Assembly: GCA_022842845.1 (NCBI GenBank)
Contig: JALHOT010000002.1
Location: 248,001-312,000 of the forward strand
Direction of reading: 5' to 3'
DNA: 64,000 nt
DNA from: Cyclobacteriaceae bacterium
GTDB taxonomy: Bacteria > Bacteroidota > Bacteroidia > Cytophagales > Cyclobacteriaceae
Of the stretch, positions 16,770 through 25,980 are shown in pieces. Position 1 is the first letter of the stretch. Each line of letters begins with the position of its first letter. A program made the translations under genes and the position numbers. The notes beneath the pieces were generated by a model. It worked only from the letters and a program-made list of their open reading frames with translations. It had not been told where the DNA came from and made no database searches.

Positions 16770-17465
16770 TCAATAACTACCCTTGCCCTTATTGAAAGGA
16801 GATATTGTTTGGTGAAGTTTTATGGCTTTTTTGGACAGGATTATGCCCGCTATAAGAGACGCAATCGCGCCAACCCACACCCCTGGAATGTAATTAATAA
16901 ACCAAAAGTAATCGTAAGCACCATGAAAGAGCGTAGCTACCAATAAGGCTAAGAGCGCATAAAGCCACTCACGCCTATGCGTAAACTTTGCTTTTCCTAA
17001 AAAATAGCCCATCAACACACCAAAGGTCGCGTGGGCGGGTACAGCAGTAAACATGCGCAAAATGCCAGTACTTACACCATACTGAAATGTATACAAGACG
17101 TTTTCTAAAGTGGCAAAACCCATACTTACCATTAAGGCATATACAATGCCATCAAAGGGTTCGTTGAAGTTTTTGTTGTTGTAAAGGATAAATCGAACAA
17201 ACAGGAATTTGCTAAACTCTTCAACCAGCGCAACTAGGAAGAAGGCATTTAAGAATTGATCTGTGACGCTGTTTGGATCGATAGAGACATTGGCTGTTAA
17301 GGGCCAGCTGATAAGCAAAGTTATAACCGTACTCAAGGCGCCATAGAAAAAACTCATAAGCAACAGAGCAATGGGTTCCCTTTCGTGATGGTCTTTCAGA
17401 TAAATGTAAATACCAATGGCAATGCCCGGGGCCAAAGCCAGAGAGAGCAAGGTTAAGAAGTTCAT
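16770..17465 (-). CDS. PrsW-family intramembrane metalloprotease
   Basis: About 231 residues, seven or more hydrophobic helices. The family features are LVEEFSKF (paired glutamates), HATFGVLMGYFLGKAKF and HGAYDYFWF, which hold the glutamate and histidines proposed to bind zinc. In Bacillus PrsW cleaves an anti-sigma factor; here the substrate is unknown. The upstream ATG at 17552 would run across the divergent RluD start, so I prefer ATG 17465 (MNFLTLLSLALAPG). The BLUF gene follows in the same direction. Confidence 0.85.
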   Translation of the reverse strand: MNFLTLLSLALAPGIAIGIYIYLKDHHEREPIALLLMSFFYGALSTVITLLISWPLTANVSIDPNSVTDQFLNAFFLVALVEEFSKFLFVRFILYNNKNFNEPFDGIVYALMVSMGFATLENVLYTFQYGVSTGILRMFTAVPAHATFGVLMGYFLGKAKFTHRREWLYALLALLVATLFHGAYDYFWFINYIPGVWVGAIASLIAGIILSKKAIKLHQTISPFNKGKGSY

Positions 17466-17550
17466 AATGAAATGTACGATTTTTACCTGAGCCTTTGGGA
17501 AGAAGGAATTGTAAAACTGAAAACGTGGCCGGTAAATCGTACCTTGCAGC

Positions 17551-18579
17551 ATGATTGAAGAAGAAATACAGGAAGAGTCGGACGATATACTTTTTGAGCA
17601 CGAGCGTTTTGTGGTAGACCCCGGTCAAAGCCTTTTGCGGATTGATAAATTCTTAAGTGGTAAACTGCAAGGCGTAACCCGTTCTAAAATACAAAACGGC
17701 ATTGAGGCTGGTTTTGTAAAGGTGAATGATCAGGTAATTAAATCTAATTATAAGGTTCATCCTGCCGATGTTATTACCATTAGCCTACCCAAACCCCCGC
17801 GCGATACAGATGTTAAACCTGAGAACATTCCTTTAAATATTGTTTTTGAAGACGACCATTTGCTTGTTATCAACAAACCAGCAGGTATGGTGGTCCATCC
17901 GGCTTATCAAAACTGGTCAGGCACTTTGGTAAATGCGCTCACCTATCATTTTCAACAGCTGCCCACGATGCCTGGCAATGATGGCCGACCAGGCTTGGTG
18001 CATAGGATCGATAAGGACACTTCCGGCTTATTGGTCATTGCTAAGGATGAGCACACGCTAACCCACTTAGCAAAGCAATTTTATGATCATAGTATTGAGC
18101 GGAAGTATTGGGCTGTCGTATGGGGCGAACCTGTGCCGTCCGATGGTACCATCAATGTCAATGTTGGAAGAAGCCTGAAGGACAGACGTGTCACCGCGGC
18201 TTTTCCGGAGGGAGATTTTGGGCGCACCGCCATTACTCATTATAAAACTTTGCAAACGCTTCGTTATGTAACACTCATCGAGTGCCAGTTGGAGACGGGT
18301 AGAACACATCAGATTCGTGCGCACATGAAGCACATTGGGCATCCTCTTTTCAACGATGCTACGTATGGAGGAGATCAACCACTCAAGGGTACTGTTTTTA
18401 CCAAGTATAAACAGTTTGTTGATAACTGCTTTGAAGTAATGCCCAGACAAGCACTACATGCCAAAACGCTTGGCTTTATACATCCGCATACCAACAAATT
18501 TGTGATGTTTGAAAGTGAGCTGCCAGAAGATTTTAAAAACTTATTGGCAAAATGGGAACACTATGTCAAGTACACTTAG
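17551..18579 (+). CDS. RluA/RluD-family pseudouridine synthase
   Basis: 342 residues. An N-terminal S4 RNA-binding domain (RIDKFLSGKLQGVTRSKIQN, about 30-85) leads to the catalytic domain with HRIDKDTSGLLV, whose aspartate attacks the target uridine, and LETGRTHQIRAHM. RluD modifies helix 69 of 23S rRNA; the match is to the RluD/RluC type, and exact target is not decidable. It is divergent from PrsW and convergent with the radical SAM gene, eleven bases away. Confidence 0.92.
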   Translation: MIEEEIQEESDDILFEHERFVVDPGQSLLRIDKFLSGKLQGVTRSKIQNGIEAGFVKVNDQVIKSNYKVHPADVITISLPKPPRDTDVKPENIPLNIVFEDDHLLVINKPAGMVVHPAYQNWSGTLVNALTYHFQQLPTMPGNDGRPGLVHRIDKDTSGLLVIAKDEHTLTHLAKQFYDHSIERKYWAVVWGEPVPSDGTINVNVGRSLKDRRVTAAFPEGDFGRTAITHYKTLQTLRYVTLIECQLETGRTHQIRAHMKHIGHPLFNDATYGGDQPLKGTVFTKYKQFVDNCFEVMPRQALHAKTLGFIHPHTNKFVMFESELPEDFKNLLAKWEHYVKYT

Positions 18580-18590
18580 GAGACTAAGTA

Positions 18591-19658
18591 TTAGAATAGC
18601 TGCAAGTTTCCTCCTTTTCTAAAAGCGGTAAGATTATAAGCGGGCATGGTGCGTGTAGCAAAATATTTGCGTTTCGTCTTGCTAAATAACTGATGAATAA
18701 GATCAGCATAAACGCCAGTCCCATGCATACGCCTGCCAAACTGTGAATCATTGACCTGGCCACCATGCATGCCGGCTATTTGATTCAAAACTTTTTCAGC
18801 GCGCTCAGGGAAATTCTTGCGCAGCCAATCTTCGAAAAATTTTCCGACAGATCCATTTAGGCGCACCACTGTCAGGCCTGCGGCCTGTGCTCCATGATCG
18901 GCAGCTGCTTTTAAAATGCCAGGAATCTCATCTTGATTAAGCCCAGGAATAATAGGTGCATGCATAATACCAACAGGTATATTGACATTGGCCAGTTGCT
19001 CAAGGATCTGCAAGCGCTTTTTTCCACTGACAGTGCGCGGCTCCATCACTCTTCTTAAATCTTCATCAAGTGTTGTAATAGAGATGTAAACATGAACAAG
19101 ATTGTCCTTAGCCAGATCTTGTAGTATATCTACATCACGAAGCACCAAAGCGTTTTTTGTAATGATGCTTACCGGATGTCTGTACTGGGCAAAAATTGTC
19201 AAAAGCTTGCGCGTAATTTCTAGCTTTCTTTCCAGCGGCTGATAACAATCGGTATTGCCGGAAAGACTGATAGGTGTTGCCTGCCAGTCGGGATGCAGTA
19301 AAAATTTTTCCAATAAGGCAGGTGCATTTTTCTTGACAATAATTTTGCTTTCAAAATCCAAGCCTGCACTAAAACCCCAGTATTCATGGCTGTTGCGCGC
19401 ATAGCAATAAATACAACCGTGTTCGCATCCCTGATAAGGGTTAAGCGAATACATCAAACTTAAATCAGGGCTGTTAATTTTATTAACTACCCTTTTAGAT
19501 TGTTCATAGAAAATTTGCGTGCGCTGATTAAAAGCACTCTCCTCATCAATGCCTTCTAGGTGTTCAGTCACGGAGGCTTGCTTTAAAAATCTATTAGGTG
19601 TTTTAATTTGTGCACCACGCCCCTTGATGTAGTCTTCATTCTTCAGCGGATCTTTCAT
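18591..19658 (-). CDS. Radical SAM protein of the PA0069/SplB-like group
   Basis: 355 residues. The iron-sulfur ligands are Cys78, Cys82 and Cys85 in GCEHGCIYCYARNSHEY, followed by FESKIIVKKNAP and SLSGNTDCYQPLE. This is the PA0069 (Rv2578c) family, related to spore photoproduct lyase but of unproven reaction. It is convergent with the RluD gene. The next 217 bases (19659-19875), upstream of the LiaF-like gene, show no further gene. Confidence 0.85.
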   Translation of the reverse strand: MKDPLKNEDYIKGRGAQIKTPNRFLKQASVTEHLEGIDEESAFNQRTQIFYEQSKRVVNKINSPDLSLMYSLNPYQGCEHGCIYCYARNSHEYWGFSAGLDFESKIIVKKNAPALLEKFLLHPDWQATPISLSGNTDCYQPLERKLEITRKLLTIFAQYRHPVSIITKNALVLRDVDILQDLAKDNLVHVYISITTLDEDLRRVMEPRTVSGKKRLQILEQLANVNIPVGIMHAPIIPGLNQDEIPGILKAAADHGAQAAGLTVVRLNGSVGKFFEDWLRKNFPERAEKVLNQIAGMHGGQVNDSQFGRRMHGTGVYADLIHQLFSKTKRKYFATRTMPAYNLTAFRKGGNLQLF

Positions 19659-19875
19659 ATTGCTAAAGTAGCCCTTGTGACGTTTTCACAAGTGACCATC
19701 TTAAAGCCAGGACACAAATTGTCAGATTATCTACAGCTTACACAGCATCTCATTTTTTAACAATCCTGATTCACCTACGGAATTGCCCCGTTTACCTACA
19801 ATCGGATGCTTTGTACCTATTCGTCATGGCCAAATGAGCCTTTTAGCCGTTCATTTGAGCATAAATTCAACAGTT

Positions 19876-20613
19876 ATGGAAACATATGACAAAGGCGTAA
19901 AGCCAGCACCCGGTACCCCAATTGAGAACAACAATAATGGTCGTATATGGGGCGGCTTAATAGTAGTTGCCATTGGCGTGGTATTGCTCGCCAGAGAAAT
20001 GAACGTGAATGTGCCCGAGTGGCTCTTTACCTGGAAGATGTTGCTAATTGGTATTGCTTTGTATGTAGGAGCCAAGCGCTCTTTTAAACCAGGTGGGTGG
20101 ATGATTGCCGTAGCCGTGGGATCAGTTTTTATAATCGATGATTATGTAGACGAAGTGTACTTGAAGCCTTACCTCATCCCAGCCATTGTTATCGGCATAG
20201 GCTTGTATCTCATCTTTAAACCGAAAAGCAAGGCTGGTCAATTCTGGAAAGAGAATACACAAACAAGCAATAGCCCTGATAGTAATTGGGAATCGGTATC
20301 CATCTTTGGGGGTAATAAAAACATCATATCAAAAGATTTTAAAGGAGGTGAAATGGTGACCATTTTTGGTGGCAGCGAGCTGAACATGAGTCAGGCTGAT
20401 ATTAATGGTGTGGTTACACTAGAGGTCGTGCAGGTTTTTGGGGGCACTAAATTGATTGTTCCGGCTAATTGGAAAGTACAAACCTCTGAGCTGGTTTCTA
20501 TACTTGGCGGCATTGACGATAAAAGACCGGCACCTACTAATGTTGATGAGACAAAAGTGTTAAATGTAAAGGGCACATCAATTTTTGGAGGTATCGATAT
20601 ACGCAGTTACTAA
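19876..20613 (+). CDS. LiaF-like membrane protein
   Basis: About 245 residues with three or four hydrophobic helices (GGLIVVAIGVVLL, MLLIGIALYVGA, WMIAVAVGSVFII, LIPAIVIGIGLYLIF) and a C-terminal beta domain carrying repeated FGG strands (SIFGGNKN, TIFGGSEL, QVFGGTKL, SILGGIDD, SIFGGIDI) typical of the LiaF C-terminal domain. In Firmicutes LiaF holds a sensor kinase in check during envelope stress. ATG 19876 is preferred over 19783 because the 31 extra residues look uncharacteristic. It heads an operon with DUF4288, LytS and LytTR genes. Confidence 0.8.
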   Translation: METYDKGVKPAPGTPIENNNNGRIWGGLIVVAIGVVLLAREMNVNVPEWLFTWKMLLIGIALYVGAKRSFKPGGWMIAVAVGSVFIIDDYVDEVYLKPYLIPAIVIGIGLYLIFKPKSKAGQFWKENTQTSNSPDSNWESVSIFGGNKNIISKDFKGGEMVTIFGGSELNMSQADINGVVTLEVVQVFGGTKLIVPANWKVQTSELVSILGGIDDKRPAPTNVDETKVLNVKGTSIFGGIDIRSY

Positions 20614-20623
20614 TTAAGTCGGC

Positions 20624-20962
20624 ATGCACTGGTACATCGCAAGAATAGTTTTCAGCATACAAACTGATGTAGAGACAAGCAAAGATCAATTTGACGAGCA
20701 CCTGCACCTGATTGCTGCCCAATCGCAAGAGGAGGCTGTATTAAAGGCACGGGTGCTCGGCCTTCAGGAAGAAGATGGCTTTGTTAACGGTAAGCAACGT
20801 GTAAGGTGGGCGTTTGTTAATGTGTTAGATGTTCAGCCAATACAAGATATTATTGATGGTGTCCAGCTTTACTCAACAATTTTTGAGAAGGACAAAAGTG
20901 AGGACTACATTCATTATGTACATTTACGGGCAAGCGATCTGCAAACAACCCAGCTGATATGA
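20624..20962 (+). CDS. DUF4288-like small protein
   Basis: 112 residues, soluble and acidic. MHWYIARIVFSIQ, FDEHLHLIAAQSQEEAVLKA and VRWAFVNVLDVQPI fit my recollection of the DUF4288 family, which has no known activity. It lies ten bases after the LiaF-like gene and overlaps the histidine kinase gene by four bases, so it is translated with the regulatory pair and may tune it. Confidence 0.7.
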   Translation: MHWYIARIVFSIQTDVETSKDQFDEHLHLIAAQSQEEAVLKARVLGLQEEDGFVNGKQRVRWAFVNVLDVQPIQDIIDGVQLYSTIFEKDKSEDYIHYVHLRASDLQTTQLI

Positions 20963-21987
20963 CTTTTACCGGCAAGGCAAAAATTATTTTTCTCTACCTC
21001 GCCTGGTGTTTACTGTGGATGGTGGTACAAGCAGTGATGGTTTTTCAGGCGGGCTTTGGCTGGGAAACAGCCTTGCAGGATGCCTTAGTTACGCAGCTGG
21101 TTATTGCTGTTGCAGGCTATGCTATCAACACAAGCATGCACTCCTATCAGCCAAGCGCCAGAAACTCCCTATATGTTTTGGTGTGGAGTCTTGCCCTCAC
21201 TTTTTTGTGTTTGGTACTTCAGCGCTGGCTGCTTCAGTATTTAGTAACAAGTAATCCAAATTTCTTAAGTTTTGTTGATATAACCATGATGGTTAGAGGA
21301 GCCTTTGCCTTTCTTATGATTATGCTGGTGGCCGTACTGACATGGTTCTGGTCTTACTTCAGCGATAAAAACGAAAGCGAGAAAAGAAAACAGGATAGTG
21401 AGAAGTTGGCCAGGGAGGCCGAGCTATCCAGTTTGCGACTTCAATTGCAACCACACTTTTTATTCAACAGTCTTAATTCCATCAATGCACTGGTGGCAGT
21501 GGAGCCCGAACGCGCCCGCACCATGATCCATCAACTCTCCGATTTTTTGAGAGGCACCATTCGCAAGGAACTCACACTCGTAAAACTTCAAGATGAATTA
21601 GACCATCTTCAATTATACCTGGAAATAGAGAAGGTTCGTTTTGGCCATCGCTTGCAAACAAAGATCGAGATGGATGCTATGAGTGCTGATAAAAAAATTC
21701 CTGCACTCTTATTACAACCCGTTGTCGAGAATGCTATCAAGTTTGGGTTGTATGATACAATTGGTGAGACCATCATTTCAATTAAAGCAAGCGTTGATGG
21801 AAATGACTTACAAATTGAAATTAAAAATCCATATGATCCGGTAACGGCTCAGACAAAAAGAGGAACGGGCTTTGGTTTAGCTGCGGTGCAACGAAGGCTC
21901 TATTTACTGTACGCGCAAAATAATTTAGTATACACAAAACAAGAGGAGGAAGTTTTTATAACTATCCTTCGAATACCACAAGCATGA
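20959..21987 (+). CDS. LytS-type sensor histidine kinase
   Basis: 342 residues. Four hydrophobic helices (about 8-130) precede a short coiled coil and the His_kinase domain, phosphoacceptor His166 in LQPHFLFNSLNSINAL, then a HATPase with PVVENAIKFGL and GTGFGLAAVQRRL. No large extracellular domain is present, so the signal is probably sensed in the membrane or through the LiaF-like protein. It overlaps the LytTR regulator by four bases. Confidence 0.92.
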   Translation: MTFTGKAKIIFLYLAWCLLWMVVQAVMVFQAGFGWETALQDALVTQLVIAVAGYAINTSMHSYQPSARNSLYVLVWSLALTFLCLVLQRWLLQYLVTSNPNFLSFVDITMMVRGAFAFLMIMLVAVLTWFWSYFSDKNESEKRKQDSEKLAREAELSSLRLQLQPHFLFNSLNSINALVAVEPERARTMIHQLSDFLRGTIRKELTLVKLQDELDHLQLYLEIEKVRFGHRLQTKIEMDAMSADKKIPALLLQPVVENAIKFGLYDTIGETIISIKASVDGNDLQIEIKNPYDPVTAQTKRGTGFGLAAVQRRLYLLYAQNNLVYTKQEEEVFITILRIPQA

Positions 21988-22724
21988 TTAAAGCATTGAT
22001 AATCGATGATGAGCCCCTGGCCAGAAGCCTTGTGAAAGAATATTTAAAGTCTTTTGCGGACATTGCAGTGTTGGAAGAATGTAACGATGGTTTTGAGGGA
22101 GTAAAAGCTATTGTGCAGCATCAACCAGATTTGATCTTTCTGGATATACAAATGCCGAAGATCAATGGTTTTGAAATGCTCGAATTAATTGAAACACCTC
22201 CGGCCGTAATCTTCACAACGGCTTTTGATGAATTTGCGATGAAGGCCTTTGAAGCCCATGCGGTTGATTATTTATTGAAACCTTTTAGTAAAGAAAGGTT
22301 TGAAAAAGCCTTGCATAAATGGTTGGTGCAGCGAACAACAAATCAGACACCAGCAACACAAAACTTTATTGAAAAGAGAAACCCACAACCCGAAGAGAAT
22401 AACCGCGTAGTGGTAAAGAAGGGAAGTAACATCATCATTATTCCTGTAAATCAGATTTATTACTTCGAAGCGTATGATGATTATGTAAAGATTTACACAA
22501 AGGAAGGCATGCATTTAAAAAAGAAGACCATGTCTTATTTTGAGGGCTTGCTTGATGCAGCTCAGTTTGTAAGGGTGCACAGATCATATATGATTAACCT
22601 GCAAGAACTTACGCGTATTGAGCCCATGGAAAAGGATAATCACATTGCTTTGCTGAAGAGTGGTGCTCAAATACCGCTGAGTCAGTCGGGATTTACGAGA
22701 TTAAAATCAGTATTAGGCATTTAA
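21984..22724 (+). CDS. LytTR-family response regulator
   Basis: 246 residues. Receiver domain with phosphoacceptor Asp54 (IFLDIQMPKING) and conserved Lys in LKPFSKERF, then a LytTR DNA-binding domain (about 135-245) with YFEAYDDYVKIYTKEG and FVRVHRSYMINL. It is the partner of the overlapping LytS kinase and probably regulates this operon or envelope genes; the target sites are not visible. Confidence 0.93.
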   Translation: MIKALIIDDEPLARSLVKEYLKSFADIAVLEECNDGFEGVKAIVQHQPDLIFLDIQMPKINGFEMLELIETPPAVIFTTAFDEFAMKAFEAHAVDYLLKPFSKERFEKALHKWLVQRTTNQTPATQNFIEKRNPQPEENNRVVVKKGSNIIIIPVNQIYYFEAYDDYVKIYTKEGMHLKKKTMSYFEGLLDAAQFVRVHRSYMINLQELTRIEPMEKDNHIALLKSGAQIPLSQSGFTRLKSVLGI

Positions 22725-22733
22725 GAAAATACT

Positions 22734-23129
22734 ATGATTCAAAAAGTAATCACAGCAAAATCAGCCGGTCTTATGCTGATAGCACTATTCTCACTGATTA
22801 TTCTTTTTCACTTTGCCGTACTGGTTGGACAAGTACCCATGGATATGGTTTGGGGTGGCAGATTAAAAACACAAGAGGAGTTATATGTGTTTGAAGCAGT
22901 TTCTATACTACTGAATGGACTAATGCTTTGGGCAACTATTATCAGAATGAGGCACCTTCAATCAACCCATCTCCCAACTTTTATGGGCGTAATCTTTGGA
23001 TTGATGTTTGTACTTTTCTTTCTGAACACTATCGGTAATCTAATGGCGTTTAATAATCTGGAGACGTATATCTTTACGCCCATTACTTTCCTACTGTCTT
23101 TTTTAAGTCTTCGACTAGCCCTTCAATAG
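22734..23129 (+). CDS. Four-helix membrane protein, unknown function
   Basis: 131 residues with four hydrophobic helices (LMLIALFSLIILFHFAVLVG, VSILLNGLMLWATI, FGLMFVLFFLNTIG, PITFLLSFLSLRLAL). I do not recognise a family. It lies nine bases after the LytTR regulator, so it probably shares the operon. The rpiB gene converges on it 17 bases further on. Confidence 0.62.
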   Translation: MIQKVITAKSAGLMLIALFSLIILFHFAVLVGQVPMDMVWGGRLKTQEELYVFEAVSILLNGLMLWATIIRMRHLQSTHLPTFMGVIFGLMFVLFFLNTIGNLMAFNNLETYIFTPITFLLSFLSLRLALQ

Positions 23130-23146
23130 CTCAGGGTTGTTAATAC

Positions 23147-23581
23147 CTAACAAGAAATTTTGTTTACACGCTTTTCATGTCGGCCACCCTCAAAAGGCGT
23201 AGCTAAAAATGTTTCTGTAATCTTTTGTGCTAACTCATCTGTTACAAAGCGTGCCGGAATGCAAACGATGTTGGCATTATTATGCTGACGTGCCAATGAA
23301 GCAATTTCGTCTGTCCAACAAAGGGCTGCGCGTATGCCCTGGTGCTTATTGGCGGTTATGGCCACACCATTAGCGCTTCCGCAAAGTAATATGCCGAGGT
23401 CAAACTCCTTTTTTTCTACTGCACTCGCTACCGGATGCGCAAAGTCTGGATAGTCAACAGAATCGGCACTATGGGCACCAAAATCCTTTACTGCATAGCC
23501 TTGCTTGCTTAACCATTTCTTTAAAAACTCTTTTTGTTCAAAACCGGCATGGTCGCTGCCAATAGCTAGTGTTAGTTTCAT
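23147..23581 (-). CDS. rpiB: Ribose-5-phosphate isomerase B
   Basis: 144 residues with the RpiB/LacAB features: IGSDHAGFEQKEFLKKWL at the N terminus, and LLCGSANGVAITANKHQGIRA with the catalytic cysteine and the anion-binding strand. It interconverts ribose-5-phosphate and ribulose-5-phosphate in the pentose phosphate pathway. The ATG overlaps the tatC stop by four bases, so the two are translated together. Confidence 0.95.
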   Translation of the reverse strand: MKLTLAIGSDHAGFEQKEFLKKWLSKQGYAVKDFGAHSADSVDYPDFAHPVASAVEKKEFDLGILLCGSANGVAITANKHQGIRAALCWTDEIASLARQHNNANIVCIPARFVTDELAQKITETFLATPFEGGRHEKRVNKISC

Positions 23582-24414
23582 GATCTGGATGATTTTAGTT
23601 CCTCTTCCATTTCGTCACGCAGTTTGCGTTTGTAAACACGATCGGAAATGAAAATACTTATTTCGAAAAGAATGTAGAGTGGTATGGCAATGATAGTTTG
23701 GCTGAAAGGATCGGGAGGAGTTACGATAGCCGCAATAATTAATATAATAACAATGGAGTGTTTTCTGTATTTGCGTAAGAACTGAGGTGTTACAAAACCA
23801 ACCTTAGTCAAAAAATAAATGATGACGGGCAATTGAAAGAGCGCTCCACTACCGAATACAAGCGTTACCACTGTAGAAACGTATGATGTAATATCAAACT
23901 CATTCACTACAATATCGCTAATGGAATAGGTGCTTAAGAAGTAGACCGTCATGGGAGTAACCACAAAATAGCCAAAGGCAATACCCACCAAGAATAGTAA
24001 CGATACAATGGTGACAACCCCTGTTGATTTTTTTTGTTCTTTGTTATGAAGTCCGGGTCTGATGAATTTCCAAAGTTCCCAGCATAGATAAGGAAAGCCA
24101 ATGATGAGACCAATAACAAAGGAGGCAGTGAGCTGCATCATGAATTGTCCGGTCATTAAGCGGCTCTGTACTTTAAAGGGAATTGCTTCAACGCATAGCG
24201 CATCATTGAGTCCTGCCCAGTGGCTGAGGTCACATAAGAATCGAAACGTAATAAAATCTGCTTTGGCTGGTGCGAAAACAATGTTCGAAAAAATCCATTC
24301 TGCTCCGGCAAAGGCAGCAATCATAAAAACAAAAATCACCACGAAGGCGCGCATCAAGTGCCAGCGCAATTCTTCCAGGTGATCTAAAAACGACATTTCT
24401 TTCTCCTCGCTCAT
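23578..24414 (-). CDS. tatC: Twin-arginine translocase subunit TatC
   Basis: 278 residues with six hydrophobic helices. The N-terminal cytoplasmic motif FLDHLEELRWHL and the loop FIRPGLHNKEQK are the TatC signal-peptide binding features. It forms the receptor of the Tat export pathway for folded proteins. No tatA gene is next to it. It is downstream of glyA, separated by a hairpin, and overlaps rpiB. Confidence 0.95.
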   Translation of the reverse strand: MSEEKEMSFLDHLEELRWHLMRAFVVIFVFMIAAFAGAEWIFSNIVFAPAKADFITFRFLCDLSHWAGLNDALCVEAIPFKVQSRLMTGQFMMQLTASFVIGLIIGFPYLCWELWKFIRPGLHNKEQKKSTGVVTIVSLLFLVGIAFGYFVVTPMTVYFLSTYSISDIVVNEFDITSYVSTVVTLVFGSGALFQLPVIIYFLTKVGFVTPQFLRKYRKHSIVIILIIAAIVTPPDPFSQTIIAIPLYILFEISIFISDRVYKRKLRDEMEEELKSSRS

Positions 24415-24427
24415 ATTACTAAAACAA

Positions 24428-24449
24428 GATGCCCCATTAATGGGGCATC
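24428..24449 (-). terminator. Intrinsic terminator after glyA
   Basis: Nine-base perfect stem GATGCCCCA/TGGGGCATC (24428-24436 with 24441-24449), four-base loop. On the minus strand a T-rich stretch follows, and the hairpin lies between the glyA stop and the tatC start. Confidence 0.8.
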
Positions 24450-24489
24450 CCCTTATATTTAAAACAACTCGTTAAACCGTGAGGTCAGA

Positions 24490-25758
24490 TTAGTACAAAG
24501 GAAACTTATCCATCAAGCGATTTACTTTCTTCTTAACAGCCTTCAGGTGCTTATCATCGGCTGGTTTTTGTAAAGCCTCGTCAATGAGTTCAACTACTTT
24601 TACAACATCTTTTTCCATCAGGCCGCGTGTGGTAATAGCCGGTGTACCAATACGCATACCTGAAGTAACCATGGGTGATTGCGTATCGAAAGGCACCATG
24701 TTTTTATTGATGGTGATATCTGCTTTGATAAGCGATTCTTCAGCAATTTTTCCGGTAAGATTTTTCGAGCGAAGATCAATCAGCATTAAGTGATTGTCGG
24801 TGCCACCTGAAATAATTTTATAACCACGCTCTACAAATGCACTGGCCATGGCCGCTGCATTTTTTTTCACCTGCATGATGTATTTAAAATATTCGTCAGA
24901 CAATGCTTCCTGAAAAGCAATGGCCTTACCGGCAATAACGTGCTCTAACGGTCCGCCCTGAGTTCCAGGGAAAACACCTGAGTCAAGAACTGACCCCAGT
25001 TTTCTGATTTCACCTTTAGGTGTTTTTAAACCAAAAGGATTGTCAATATTCTTACCTACCATGATTAGGCCACCACGTGGACCGCGCAAAGTTTTGTGTG
25101 TTGTAGTTGTTACGATGTGACAGTGTTCCATCGGGTCGTTCAGCAAACCGCGGGCAATTAAGCCAGCAGGATGTGAAATATCGGCCAGTAATACCGCACC
25201 AACAGCATCGGCTGCTTCACGAAGTTTTTTATAATCCCAATCACGGCTGTATGCGGAGGCACCGCAGATGATCATCTTTGGCTTCTCGCGCTTAGCTGTT
25301 TCAATTACTTTGTCAAAATCAATCAATCCTGTTTCCTGCTCAACCCCATAGAAGCTGGGTTGGTACAATTTGCCTGAAAAGTTTACCGGTGAACCATGCG
25401 TAAGGTGACCGCCATGGGATAAATCAAAACCCAGAATTTTGTCGCCAGGCTTAAGGCAGGCAAGCATTACTGCAGCATTGGCCTGTGCGCCTGAATGCGG
25501 CTGAACGTTAGCCCACTCAGCGCCAAAAAGTTCTTTAGCCCTGTCTATGGCTAACTGCTCAATTTCATCAACCACTTCGCAACCGCCATAATAGCGTTTG
25601 CCGGGAAGACCTTCGGCATATTTGTTGGTAAGTACAGAACCTTGTGCCTTCATTACCTGAGGAGAGGTAAAGTTTTCGGAGGCAATAAGTTCGATGCCGT
25701 GTTGTTGACGTTCCTGTTCTTTTTGAATGAGGTCGAAAATAATCTTGTCGCGTTTCAT
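24490..25758 (-). CDS. glyA: Serine hydroxymethyltransferase
   Basis: 422 residues. The enzyme makes glycine and 5,10-methylene-tetrahydrofolate from serine. Seen: N-terminal [36 protein letters not shown], and the PLP lysine in [15 protein letters not shown], all in family order and spacing. Full length with a good ATG. A promoter-like element lies about 115 bases upstream and a terminator follows. Confidence 0.97.
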   Translation of the reverse strand: MKRDKIIFDLIQKEQERQQHGIELIASENFTSPQVMKAQGSVLTNKYAEGLPGKRYYGGCEVVDEIEQLAIDRAKELFGAEWANVQPHSGAQANAAVMLACLKPGDKILGFDLSHGGHLTHGSPVNFSGKLYQPSFYGVEQETGLIDFDKVIETAKREKPKMIICGASAYSRDWDYKKLREAADAVGAVLLADISHPAGLIARGLLNDPMEHCHIVTTTTHKTLRGPRGGLIMVGKNIDNPFGLKTPKGEIRKLGSVLDSGVFPGTQGGPLEHVIAGKAIAFQEALSDEYFKYIMQVKKNAAAMASAFVERGYKIISGGTDNHLMLIDLRSKNLTGKIAEESLIKADITINKNMVPFDTQSPMVTSGMRIGTPAITTRGLMEKDVVKVVELIDEALQKPADDKHLKAVKKKVNRLMDKFPLY

Positions 25759-25871
25759 CTCTGTATGATTTTTAGGCTAAGGTCTGATGCTATGACTTAG
25801 TAAAGACTTTTAATGACTGTAAAGTATATACAAAGGCATTTCATGCGTGTTTCAGGCTTGATAAATGCGCC

Positions 25872-25879
25872 CAAAAATA
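25872..25879 (-). promoter_or_regulatory. Possible -7 promoter element of glyA
   Basis: Minus-strand TATTTTTG matches the Bacteroidota -7 consensus TAnnTTTG. At the correct 19-base spacing the -33 box is TATG, three of four matching TTTG. The leader would be about 110 bases. Sequence inference only. Confidence 0.4.
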
Positions 25880-25905
25880 CAGCAGAACGGGGAGATGACA
25901 TAATT

Positions 25906-25980
25906 TAGCTACGAGCTTTTAGCCATTAGCTACGAGTTTTTCACTGATGTAAACTCACAGCTTATGGCTTGTAGCTACTA
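25906..25980. repeat. Imperfect inverted repeat, intergenic
   Basis: TAGCTACGAGC...CATTAGCTACGAGTTTT (25906-25940) is mirrored by AACTCACAGCTTATGGCTTGTAGCTACTA (25951-25980) as an imperfect inverted repeat. TAGCTAC(A/G)AGC units also occur in direct repetition. It overlaps the stop of the lipoprotein gene, so its transcript could form a hairpin at that gene's 3' end. It resembles small dispersed intergenic repeats. Confidence 0.5.
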
